6,892 bases of DNA. Origin: Bacteroidales bacterium (GTDB lineage Bacteria > Bacteroidota > Bacteroidia > Bacteroidales > UBA932). Where the stretch lies: assembly GCA_016295245.1 (NCBI GenBank), contig JAEDLO010000083.1, positions 1 to 6,892 on the forward strand, in the 5' to 3' direction. Positions 1 to 6,470 of the stretch are shown in pieces. How positions within the stretch are numbered: position 1 is the first letter of the stretch; the number at the start of each line of letters is the position of its first letter. The notes under the pieces are model-generated. The model saw nothing but the letters and a program-made list of their open reading frames with translations, made no database searches and had not been told where the DNA came from. The translations under genes and the position numbers were made by a program.

Positions 1-94
1 GCCCTACAGGTACTTCTGACAGGGGTCACTCGCGCAGGTGAATGACAAAACTTCGCCAAAGACCCGTCAGACACCGCTCGGAGGCGCAACTCAA
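1..94. other. Non-coding stretch upstream of the hydrolase promoter
   Basis: I see no supportable gene here. Two plus-strand frames are open from the window edge for about a dozen codons, ending at stops at 43-45 and 39-41. Either could be the tail of an upstream gene, but neither is long enough to judge. A GTG at 38 is in frame with the hydrolase and would extend it by 36 residues. I reject that start because the promoter lies downstream of it and the extra residues look non-coding. The stretch carries two of the four CTGAC/GTCAG pentamers found upstream of the hydrolase, at 16-20 and 66-70. Confidence 0.5.
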
Positions 95-125
95 TTTGTC
101 AGTTCAAGGATTTTCTTTAACTTTG
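95..125 (+). promoter_or_regulatory. Bacteroides-type promoter for the hydrolase gene
   Basis: A TTTG (-33 box) at 95-98 is followed after exactly 19 bp by TAACTTTG (-7 box, consensus TAnnTTTG) at 118-125. This is a full match to the housekeeping promoter consensus described for Bacteroides. Transcription should begin around 130-133, about 15 nt before the ATG at 146. The position supports 146 rather than the upstream GTG as the translation start. There is no Shine-Dalgarno sequence in the short leader, as is usual in this phylum. Confidence 0.72.
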
Positions 126-136
126 ATAGACTGACA
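97..136. repeat. Inverted repeat spanning the hydrolase promoter
   Basis: TGTCAGT at 97-103 and ACTGACA at 130-136 form a perfect 7-bp inverted repeat with a 26-bp spacer. One arm overlaps the last base of the -33 box and the other falls at the predicted transcription start. The core pentamer also occurs at 16-20 (CTGAC) and 66-70 (GTCAG), giving four copies in about 120 bp where roughly 0.2 would be expected by chance. The position suits a repressor operator, but no regulator is identified. Confidence 0.35.
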
Positions 137-145
137 CGTTACCCT

Positions 146-1189
146 ATGACACATCTGATATCTATCCTTGTCGCTCTCGCGGCGCCGCTTGTGCTTGGGA
201 AGAGCCCAAAGCCGATGATGGAGATTCTCCAGAGCGAGCAGCGCGCAGGCTATGTCTGCAATCTGGTCGAGTATAACGCAACTCCTTCCGAGAGAGTCCG
301 CGCCTATCTGCTCGTTCCCGACGGTGCCGGCCGCAATGACCGCCGCCCGGGCATAGTGATGCTCCACGACCACGGTGCCCGCTTCGACATCGGCAAGGAG
401 AAACTCGTCCGCCCGCTCCCGACTGCGCCCGAGCACGTCCGCCTCTCCTCGCAACAGTGGATCCGGGACAACTTCGACGGCGTATGGTTTGCCGACTCGC
501 TCGCGTCCCTGGGCTATGTGGTAATCGTCCCGGATATGCTCTATTGGGGCTCGAGAAGCAGCGAAGCCTGCCGCAAATGGTCCAGGGTACACTTCGGCCT
601 CGAAGAGGGTGACGAGAAGCAGCTCAAGAATCTGGTCTATGAAGGACAGAGGGCCGTGTACGACAGTCTTCAGAGGCAGGGCATAGTCTGGGCGGAGCAG
701 ACCCTTCGTGAAGATGCGGCGGCGGCACGCCTTCTGGGCAGCCTGGACTGCGTCCGTAAAGACAGGATAGGCTGCTTCGGCTGGTCAATGGGTGCCCACA
801 GGGCCTGGCTGCTGGGCGCCTTCTGCAAGGAAGTCAAGACTGGGGTTGCCCTTTGCTGGATGACCCTCAAGAGTACTGTAAAACTCCCTTACAAGGCCTC
901 AGACTATTCTATGCTCATCCCGCAGCTGCGTGACTCTTATGACTTTCCCGACATCGCCGCCTGGCTTGCCCCTAAGCCTTTCTTCTTTCTCAATGGCTTG
1001 CAGGACAAGCTCTTCCCCGTATGGTCCGTATCTTCGGCCTTCGCCACTATGCGCGAATATTACAAACTCAGAGGCTCTGAAGACAAATTGAGGACCGCCT
1101 TTTTCGACGGTCCCCATCATTGTGGCCTGGAAGTCCAGGCGATGATAGTTTCTTATCTGGAAGAACAGCTCCCTATGAGAGGGCGCTGA
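146..1189 (+). CDS. Alpha/beta hydrolase, dienelactone hydrolase / acetyl-xylan esterase type
   Basis: This gene encodes a serine hydrolase of 347 residues, probably an esterase; the substrate cannot be read from the sequence. The alpha/beta fold landmarks are in order: HDHG at residues 74-77 (oxyanion-hole region), the nucleophile elbow GWSMG at 212-216 (Ser214), an acid candidate in LQDK (Asp287), and His324/325 in GPHHCG. The stretch HDHGARFDIGKEK followed by a large insertion before the nucleophile resembles the Abhydrolase_7 / acetyl-xylan-esterase-like group found in Bacteroidota. The N-terminus has a hydrophobic run (ISILVALAAPLVLG, residues 5-18) that could be a signal peptide, but the n-region has no Lys or Arg and there is no lipobox Cys, so export is uncertain. 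The ATG at 146 is preferred over the GTG at 38 because it lies just after a consensus promoter. The gene stands alone on its strand, and its 3' end overlaps the minus-strand PrsW-like gene by 17 bp. The fold is secure; the specificity is not. Confidence 0.85.
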   Translation: MTHLISILVALAAPLVLGKSPKPMMEILQSEQRAGYVCNLVEYNATPSERVRAYLLVPDGAGRNDRRPGIVMLHDHGARFDIGKEKLVRPLPTAPEHVRLSSQQWIRDNFDGVWFADSLASLGYVVIVPDMLYWGSRSSEACRKWSRVHFGLEEGDEKQLKNLVYEGQRAVYDSLQRQGIVWAEQTLREDAAAARLLGSLDCVRKDRIGCFGWSMGAHRAWLLGAFCKEVKTGVALCWMTLKSTVKLPYKASDYSMLIPQLRDSYDFPDIAAWLAPKPFFFLNGLQDKLFPVWSVSSAFATMREYYKLRGSEDKLRTAFFDGPHHCGLEVQAMIVSYLEEQLPMRGR

Positions 1190-2165
1190 TGGCCCATCGG
1201 TCCACGTCCTTGATGTTGACGATAGGCTCGATGGCAATCCTCGCGGTCCTGCCGATGCGATCGTGAAGAGCCTTCATCTCGGAGACACGGGCTTCGTTTT
1301 CCTTCTTGATTACAGGCTTCATTCCGGCCTCCTTGAGGATGAGATTGCTCTTTGCGGCAATCGACAGCTCAAGGTACTCGGTGATGTAGCATATCATATC
1401 GAAATAGACCTCAGGCTCAAAAGACTCCTTGAGACTGATGATGTATTTTCCTGCTTCCGTGCCCGAGAGCTCTCCCTTGCGTATTGATGAGAGCAGCTCG
1501 ACCTCGTTTCCGATACACTGGTCAACCCAGTCGTGGATGAAGGCCTTGTTCTTCTTGAACAGGGAAGCCTTGCTGTAGAGGAAGTAGGCGATGAGCAGGA
1601 CGGTCAGAATCACCGGCGGCAGCGGAGCCAGCAGGTGAACGAAGTGGATAAGCACAGTGGCGACGAAAGCGATGGCGTAGCCTAAGCTCTTTGCCTTGGT
1701 TGACTTTCCGAAGCGCTCCTGTGAAGCCATAATCATTGCCATTGCCAGGGTTGAGGTACATCCGATATGCATCACGGCAGCCTCAAAGCCCAGGAAGATT
1801 GAGTGCCACAAATTGGCTTCTGCCCCCGCCGAGAGGATGAGGATGTTCTCCATCATACCGAAACCTACACCCACGCAGCTTCCGTAGATTGTCGCGTCAC
1901 CCAGCAGGCCGACCTTGCGGCTGAGTACCAGATACAGTACCACACTGCCTTTGATAAGCTCCTCGACAATGGACTTGAGAAGCTTGCTGCCGTTGGCGCC
2001 GGTCAGATGGTAGATGCCCTCGCAAAGAAGGCAGCACGCTATGCCGGCAATAATCAGGGCTATGATCCTTTTAGGCTTGGCCAGCGAGAATGAGTCCATT
2101 ATCTGCAGGTAAGCCAGGAACAGCAGCAGGGGGACAATAGCGCAAATGTACGACAGCACTATCAT
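1173..2165 (-). CDS. PrsW-type intramembrane protease with C-terminal extension
   Basis: This is a polytopic membrane protein of 330 residues that matches the PrsW family of glutamic-type membrane proteases, part of the wider CPBP-like superfamily. In Bacillus subtilis PrsW makes the first cut in the anti-sigma factor RsiW. Family motifs visible are EELIK (residues 68-72, the paired glutamates), FGMMEN (102-107, the FxxxE motif) and membrane histidines at His133 and His174/His177. About seven hydrophobic segments lie between residues 2 and 198. After the last one comes a soluble, charged tail of about 130 residues (200-330) not present in the short B. subtilis protein; I recognise no domain in it. 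The start codon overlaps the stop of the STAS gene by one base (TAATG), so the two are probably translationally coupled. The context with partner-switch proteins and an S41 peptidase favours a signalling role. The substrate is unknown, and no anti-sigma factor with a transmembrane segment is encoded here. Confidence 0.8.
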   Translation of the reverse strand: MIVLSYICAIVPLLLFLAYLQIMDSFSLAKPKRIIALIIAGIACCLLCEGIYHLTGANGSKLLKSIVEELIKGSVVLYLVLSRKVGLLGDATIYGSCVGVGFGMMENILILSAGAEANLWHSIFLGFEAAVMHIGCTSTLAMAMIMASQERFGKSTKAKSLGYAIAFVATVLIHFVHLLAPLPPVILTVLLIAYFLYSKASLFKKNKAFIHDWVDQCIGNEVELLSSIRKGELSGTEAGKYIISLKESFEPEVYFDMICYITEYLELSIAAKSNLILKEAGMKPVIKKENEARVSEMKALHDRIGRTARIAIEPIVNIKDVDRWAISALS

Positions 2166-2467
2166 TAGATGATGTTGATAATGCTTGAGAAACCGGTGAT
2201 GTCAAAAACCTCCTTGACCTGGGCCTTCATATTCTTGAGCACAAGCTTGCCACCCTTTGAACCGACACTCTTCTGGAGCATCAGGAACATTCTAAGACCC
2301 TGGCTTGAAGTGTATTCCATATTGGTGCAGTCAACTTCGATATCCGGATTAGCGGCCTCCATCAGAGGATTGATGTCCTTGAGAAACTGGTCAGCGTTGG
2401 TAGTGTCAAGACGTCCGTTGAGGACAACGTCATACTTGTTTTCGGTTTGAGTAATTTTTACGTCCAT
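2165..2467 (-). CDS. STAS-domain anti-sigma factor antagonist (RsbV/SpoIIAA-like)
   Basis: This is a single STAS domain of 100 residues, the full usual length for a free anti-anti-sigma protein. It begins with the typical beta strand and GRLD turn (residues 18-21), and carries the phosphorylation loop EYTSSQGLR at 51-59. Aligning its Gly57-Leu58 with the D-S-[ST]-G-L of RsbV/SpoIIAA places Ser55 at the phosphoacceptor. In partner switching, the unphosphorylated form binds the kinase and releases the kinase's target; phosphorylation by the kinase turns it off. The kinase gene lies 16 nt upstream, which makes it the natural partner. The leader is AT-rich without a Shine-Dalgarno site. The stop codon overlaps the start of the PrsW-like gene. 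The PP2C phosphatase needed to recycle the protein is not in the window. Confidence 0.9.
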   Translation of the reverse strand: MDVKITQTENKYDVVLNGRLDTTNADQFLKDINPLMEAANPDIEVDCTNMEYTSSQGLRMFLMLQKSVGSKGGKLVLKNMKAQVKEVFDITGFSSIINII

Positions 2468-2483
2468 ATTATTGTTTGATTTA
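2468..2483 (-). promoter_or_regulatory. AT-rich translation leader of the STAS gene
   Basis: The 16-bp gap between the kinase stop and the STAS start contains only two G/C bases. On the coding strand it is A-rich with no Shine-Dalgarno match. This fits the A-rich, Shine-Dalgarno-free initiation regions typical of Bacteroidota and marks the STAS gene as efficiently initiated rather than strictly coupled. There is no room for a promoter or terminator. Confidence 0.4.
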
Positions 2484-2882
2484 TTATGATATTACTTTTG
2501 TCATCGTGAAGATGTTGCAGCCGTCCTTGTACTCGTAGCGGACGCTGTCCATCAGTTTCTTGCAGAGGAAGATGCCCAGTCCGCCGATTTTTCTCTCTTC
2601 GGCAGAGAGGGTGATGTCCGGATCCTCCTTTGCCAGAGGGTTGAAAGGCTTGCCCGCGTCCCGGAGTGTGATTATAAGGTTGGCACCATTGAGCATAGTG
2701 CCTGCCTCCATCCATCCATCACCGTTTTCGTAGGCATATCTGACAATGTTCTCGACTGCTTCCTCGATGGAGAGTCTGATTTTGAAAAGCAGCGAATCAT
2801 CTTTCGGCATATCAGGAGAAGACATCAGCTTTTCGATGATCTCCCCGCATTTGCCGGCTATGGGGTTGAATCTGATAATCAT
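2484..2882 (-). CDS. RsbW-like ATP-binding protein (anti-sigma factor / serine kinase)
   Basis: This is a GHKL-fold ATPase domain of 132 residues, the size of stand-alone RsbW/SpoIIAB proteins. The N box is IEEAVENIVRYAY (residues 39-51, with Glu41 and Asn45). The G1 region LRDAGKPFNP (73-82) supplies Asp75-x-Gly77, and the G2 region GGLGIFL (100-106) supplies the glycines of the ATP lid. All expected nucleotide-contact positions look intact, so it should bind ATP and could phosphorylate the STAS protein encoded next. In the classical scheme such proteins hold a sigma factor inactive; in other systems they control different targets. No sigma factor is visible here, so the target is open. The start overlaps the stop of the S41 peptidase gene by 4 nt (ATGA), which argues for translational coupling. 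A near-consensus promoter about 36 nt upstream could also drive it independently. Confidence 0.88.
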   Translation of the reverse strand: MIIRFNPIAGKCGEIIEKLMSSPDMPKDDSLLFKIRLSIEEAVENIVRYAYENGDGWMEAGTMLNGANLIITLRDAGKPFNPLAKEDPDITLSAEERKIGGLGIFLCKKLMDSVRYEYKDGCNIFTMTKVIS

Positions 2883-4399
2883 AATTCCATTGCCTTTTTG
2901 AATGTGTCATCTATCTGCAAATATAAGTGATAAAATGCATTGTCTCCAAGTTTTGAGTAGCGTCCCACCAGAGCTTGCACCTGGGTCATCAGATATTGCC
3001 TTTCTGTCTCCCATTCGTCCTTTTTCGGGCTGATGCCGTCTTTGCGGCGGGCGAAGTCCAGAAAGGCTTGCTCCAGATTGCAGCTGCCCAGATAGCGCAG
3101 CAACTCACCATAGTCATCGATTGCGCCCAACTCGGCCTTGTGCCTGTCGAAGAAGTCGGATGCGAAGCGCATCGCGGTGGCCTTGCGGTTGCAGGCTATG
3201 TAGAAGGCACCCGCGCGGGTAGTGTCCACAGGGACGAAGACATCGGGGATGATGCCGCCCTTCTCGATTTTCATGCTGTCGGCGCTGACCATCTCGCCCT
3301 CGTTGTAGCGGCGGTACACCTCATACTGGTAATCCTCCGAGTACGGCTTCTGGATGCAGCGGCCCGAAGGGGTGTAGAAGCGCGCGACGGTGATGCGCAG
3401 CCCCGATCCGTCCGAGAAGTAGAGAGGCTCCTGGACGAGACCCTTGCCGAACGAACGGCGGCCGAGTATCGTCGCCCTGCCGTTGTCCTGGAGGGCGCCT
3501 GCGACAATCTCGCTTGAGGATGCGGAGCCGTCGTTTATCAGCACGGCGAGGCCGATGTCCTGCAGGAAGCCCCTGCCGTCCGCCCTGAAGACCTCCTTCT
3601 TGCGGTGGAGACCCTCCATATAGACGATGAGCGAATCTTTCGGCAGGAAGAGGTTCGAGAGTGAGAGCGCCTGATCGAGGAAGCCGCCGACATTGTCCCG
3701 AAGGTCGAGCACCATCCTGGTCATTCCGGCGTCGAGCAGCTCCGCGCTGGCGCTGAGCATCTCTTTGTATGTCGTCCTCGAGAACTTCGAGAGGCGCACG
3801 TAGCCCGTGGTGTCGTTGACCATAAAGGCGGCGTCAAGCGAATGGGTCGGAATCTTGCCTCGGGTGATTTCGAAAGGAATAACCTCGCGGCCGCGCTTTA
3901 CGGTGACGACCACCTTGCTGCCGGCCTTGCCCTTGATGCGGCGCACCATACTGTCCTGAGGGAATTTCACCCCCGCGATGACCATCGAATCCACCTTCAG
4001 CAGGCGGTCGCCCGGCATCAGGCCTATCTTCTCTGACGGGCCTCCCGGAATCACCTCGATTACCACGGCGGTGTCATTCGGCACGTTGAACTGGATGCCG
4101 ATGCCGTCGAAGTTGCCGGAGAGCTCCTCCTCGCTCTGTTCGAGGGTTGCGGGCGGCATATAGATTGAGTGCGGGTCGAGTGCGGAAAGGATGGCGACAG
4201 CGGCGGCGTCGGTGACTTTCTCCTTGTCGATGCTGTCCACATAGTTCTTCTCCAGACTCTCCAGAATGAGGTTGATCTTCCGCCAGTCGCCCTCGACATT
4301 GAGGATCTTCTTGCGGCTGCCCAACTTCTGGACGGTCACGCTCAGCAATATGCCTATCACTATGCCCAGTACGGCTATGAGTACGGATTCCTTCTTCAT
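2879..4399 (-). CDS. Membrane-anchored S41 C-terminal-processing peptidase with PDZ domain
   Basis: This is a tail-specific (Ctp/Prc type) serine protease of 506 residues, probably acting in the periplasm. It has a basic N-terminus and one hydrophobic segment at about residues 6-24, acting as signal anchor. A PDZ domain follows at about 96-170 (FDGIGIQF at 97-104, GLMPGDRLL at 126-134), with the substrate-cradle motif LDLRDNVGG at 231-239. The catalytic serine is Ser294 in GSASSSE (291-297). Lys319 in FGKG completes the Ser-Lys dyad, with the 25-residue spacing known from E. coli Prc (430/455). The core ends near the FYTPSGRCIQ motif (341-350), and about 130 further residues form a C-terminal helical region of unknown role. 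The gene starts 1 nt after the dCMP deaminase stop and overlaps the kinase gene by 4 nt. Such peptidases trim exported proteins and, as with CtpB in Bacillus, can activate regulated intramembrane proteolysis; that role here is inferred from its neighbours. Confidence 0.93.
   Translation of the reverse strand: MKKESVLIAVLGIVIGILLSVTVQKLGSRKKILNVEGDWRKINLILESLEKNYVDSIDKEKVTDAAAVAILSALDPHSIYMPPATLEQSEEELSGNFDGIGIQFNVPNDTAVVIEVIPGGPSEKIGLMPGDRLLKVDSMVIAGVKFPQDSMVRRIKGKAGSKVVVTVKRGREVIPFEITRGKIPTHSLDAAFMVNDTTGYVRLSKFSRTTYKEMLSASAELLDAGMTRMVLDLRDNVGGFLDQALSLSNLFLPKDSLIVYMEGLHRKKEVFRADGRGFLQDIGLAVLINDGSASSSEIVAGALQDNGRATILGRRSFGKGLVQEPLYFSDGSGLRITVARFYTPSGRCIQKPYSEDYQYEVYRRYNEGEMVSADSMKIEKGGIIPDVFVPVDTTRAGAFYIACNRKATAMRFASDFFDRHKAELGAIDDYGELLRYLGSCNLEQAFLDFARRKDGISPKKDEWETERQYLMTQVQALVGRYSKLGDNAFYHLYLQIDDTFKKAMEL
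2918..2950 (-). promoter_or_regulatory. Possible internal promoter for kinase-STAS-PrsW genes
   Basis: On the minus strand CTTG (2950-2947, one mismatch to TTTG) is followed after 21 bp by TATATTTG (2925-2918), a full match to TAnnTTTG. It lies within the last codons of the peptidase gene, in a locally AT-rich patch. Transcription would start near 2913 and give a leader of about 30 nt before the kinase ATG at 2882. I found no comparable site upstream of the other minus-strand genes. Confidence 0.42.
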
Positions 4400-4400
4400 A

Positions 4401-4805
4401 CTAATCTACTTTTTCGACTTCAATGCCGGCGCGGCTGAGCAGGTCGATGCCGTCGGTGAGGCGGTACTCGTCCCTGTAAACAACCCTCTTGATGCCGGCC
4501 TGGATTATGAGCTTGGCGCATTCGAGGCAAGGCGAAGCGGTCACATAAAGGGTTGCGCCCTGCGAGCTGTTGCCTGACTTGGCTACCTTAGTGATGGCAT
4601 TCGCCTCAGCGTGAAGGACATACGGCTTGGTAGCCCCGCTCTCGTCTTCGCAGATGTTCTCGAAGCCGGAAGGCGTGCCGTTGTAGCCGTCGGAGATAAT
4701 CATCCTGTCCTTTACGATAAGGGCTCCGACCTGGCGCCTCTTGCAATAGGAGTTGCTTGCCCAAACGCGTGCCATCTCCAGGTACTTGTCGTCGAATCTG
4801 TTCAT
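4401..4805 (-). CDS. dCMP deaminase family protein
   Basis: This is a zinc-dependent deaminase of 134 residues in the CMP/dCMP deaminase family. It most likely converts dCMP to dUMP, which feeds thymidylate synthesis in the cytoplasm. The zinc and catalytic motif HAEANAI starts at residue 65 (His65 ligand, Glu67 proton shuttle), and PCLECAK at 92-98 supplies Cys93 and Cys96. The segment YNGTPSGFENICED (41-54) is typical of dCMP deaminases of the ComEB type rather than cytidine or tRNA adenosine deaminases. The length is near that of a minimal single-domain enzyme. The gene sits 6 nt after the acyl-CoA ligase stop and 1 nt before the S41 peptidase start. From memory, a deaminase next to an S41 peptidase is a recurring arrangement in Bacteroidales, with no obvious biochemical link. 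Confidence 0.92.
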   Translation of the reverse strand: MNRFDDKYLEMARVWASNSYCKRRQVGALIVKDRMIISDGYNGTPSGFENICEDESGATKPYVLHAEANAITKVAKSGNSSQGATLYVTASPCLECAKLIIQAGIKRVVYRDEYRLTDGIDLLSRAGIEVEKVD

Positions 4806-4811
4806 AGCTCT

Positions 4812-6470
4812 TTAGCTTTTTCTCTGATAAAGATAGCGTTTGATGCTCTTCTTCGGTGTTCTTTCGAAGTCCTCAGGCATAAACTCTATGGTACGGATCT
4901 GGGCGTACGAAGGCAGAACCTTGTTGATTTCCGGAAGGGATTCGTTCAGCCTTGCTTCGAGCTCCGATGGGCTGAGTCCGTCGAGTTCGGCCTGATGGTA
5001 GTCGGGGAAGATAAGGGCGGTAAGCCCAATCTTGTCTTCAACTACAAGAGAATCAATTACATAAGTAACATTGTTGATTACGGCCTCAAGCTCCTCAGGA
5101 TAGATGTTCTGGCCCGAAGGACCAAGAATCATACACTTCGAGCGGCCCTTGAGATAGAGGAAACCGTCGCTGTCCATAACGCCCATATCTCCGGTCTTGA
5201 ACCAACCGTCGTTGGTGAAGCTTGCCTTGGTGGCGTCCTTGTTCTTGTAGTATCCGAGGAAGACGTTCGAACCCTTGACCTGAACCTCGCCCGGTTCCCT
5301 CTGAGGGTCCCTTGAATCGATGCGGATTTCGCAGCCTGGCACAGGGATGCCGCAAGAACCCTTGCGGGTCTTCCACCACTTCGCGTAGGTGATGATAGGC
5401 GCGCACTCGGTCATACCGTAGCCTACGGTGAACGGGAAATGAATCTTGCGCATAAACTGCTCAACCTCAGGGTTGAAGGCGGCGCCTCCGAGGATAACCT
5501 CCTCAAAGCGGCCACCGAAGGCCTCGATGAGGCTGTTGCGTATTTTCTTGAGGATAATCTGGTCAAGGATAGGGATGTGCATAAAGAGCTTTCTGCGGTC
5601 CACCTCAGGCTTGACCTTGGATTTGTAAACTTTCTCGATGATGAGAGGAACGGCGATGATGATGTCCGGATGAATCTCGGCGAAGGCCTTCATAATCACC
5701 TTCGGGCTCGGAGTCCTGGTCAGGAAGTGAACGTGGGCGCCGATGGTCATCTCGAAGATGAACTCGAACATCAGGCCGTACATATGGGCTGACGGGAGCA
5801 TTGCAACCACCTCCGACTCGCAGGTCATCTGAGGCTCTGCTACCTCGGAAGCGAAGCAGATATTGGTCCAGATGGCCCTGTAAGGAATCATTACGCCCTT
5901 GGAGAAGCCTGAGGTGCCTGAAGTGTAGTTGATGAGCGCCAGCTCTTCCGGACTGTCCTCATAGTAGTTGAGGTGCTCCGGCTTGAATCCGTCCGGAAAC
6001 TTTTCATTGAAGGTTTTTGTGAGGTTCTCCCTCACCTTGACGGCTTCCTCTCCCTTGGAGTAGATGAAGTTGAGATTATTCATCTGGACGATGACCTCAA
6101 GGCCCGGCATCTCGCTCTCCGAAAGGCCTTCCCAAACCACGTCGTCAACAAAGAAAACCTTTGACTCCGAGTGGTTTACAAGATGGTGGATGCTATCCGG
6201 CTTGAACTCGTGAAGAATAGGCACAGGGACGGCTCCATAGGTTGTTGCAGCGAGGAAGCACACGCCCCAGTGAGCCTGGTTCCTTGAGCAGAGAGCCACC
6301 TTGTCTCCCTTCTTGAGTCCACACTGCTCAAAGGCGATGTGGAGATATTCAATTCTCTCGGCGACTTCGCTGTACTTGAGGGTCACTCCCTGGTAGTTCG
6401 ACAGGGCATCGCGGTCCCAATTCTCCTTGAAACTCTTTTCAAAAAGCTTGTTTACTGATGTGAATTCCAT
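4812..6470 (-). CDS. Long-chain acyl-CoA synthetase / AMP-dependent ligase
   Basis: This is an adenylate-forming enzyme of 552 residues that probably activates a fatty acid through an acyl-AMP to acyl-CoA. The ANL core motifs run in order: the P-loop YTSGTSGFSKG (182-192), the A5 motif YGMTECAP (351-358), TGD (426-428, ribose-binding Asp), GRSK (442-445, Arg443 and hinge Lys445), and GQNIYPEE (453-460). The C-terminal A10 segment reads TPKKSIKR (538-545). In an ungapped comparison with TPTFKAKR-type enzymes, the position of the catalytic lysine is Ser542, with Lys541 directly before it. There is no transmembrane segment or carrier domain. The start at 6470 matches the usual N-terminus of the family and overlaps the end of the upstream gene by 19 nt. 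The chain length of the substrate cannot be told, and an acyl-ACP synthetase role is not excluded. Confidence 0.9.
   Translation of the reverse strand: MEFTSVNKLFEKSFKENWDRDALSNYQGVTLKYSEVAERIEYLHIAFEQCGLKKGDKVALCSRNQAHWGVCFLAATTYGAVPVPILHEFKPDSIHHLVNHSESKVFFVDDVVWEGLSESEMPGLEVIVQMNNLNFIYSKGEEAVKVRENLTKTFNEKFPDGFKPEHLNYYEDSPEELALINYTSGTSGFSKGVMIPYRAIWTNICFASEVAEPQMTCESEVVAMLPSAHMYGLMFEFIFEMTIGAHVHFLTRTPSPKVIMKAFAEIHPDIIIAVPLIIEKVYKSKVKPEVDRRKLFMHIPILDQIILKKIRNSLIEAFGGRFEEVILGGAAFNPEVEQFMRKIHFPFTVGYGMTECAPIITYAKWWKTRKGSCGIPVPGCEIRIDSRDPQREPGEVQVKGSNVFLGYYKNKDATKASFTNDGWFKTGDMGVMDSDGFLYLKGRSKCMILGPSGQNIYPEELEAVINNVTYVIDSLVVEDKIGLTALIFPDYHQAELDGLSPSELEARLNESLPEINKVLPSYAQIRTIEFMPEDFERTPKKSIKRYLYQRKS

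Noticed and set aside
38..145. GTG start at 38 extending the hydrolase by 36 residues
   Set aside because: A full-consensus promoter lies at 95-125, inside this extension. The transcript would start near 131, and the extra residues lack any family similarity. ATG 146 begins a hydrophobic signal-like segment.
1092..1113. Hairpin (GGACCG / CGGTCC) as terminator of the minus-strand gene string
   Set aside because: The stem is only 6 bp with a 10-nt loop, the following minus-strand sequence has no clean U tract, and the bases encode the conserved region just before the catalytic histidine of the hydrolase.
1181..1195. GGGC/GCCC hairpin at the convergent gene ends
   Set aside because: A 4-bp stem without a U tract on either strand is not enough for a terminator.
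2975..3517. Long plus-strand open frame opposite the S41 peptidase
   Set aside because: The minus-strand peptidase has intact catalytic and PDZ motifs over this range. The opposite frame has a low-complexity composition and no recognisable domain.
4611..5315. Long plus-strand open frame opposite the deaminase and ligase genes
   Set aside because: It runs across the boundary of two well-supported minus-strand genes and shows no motif. It is a mirror of their codon bias.
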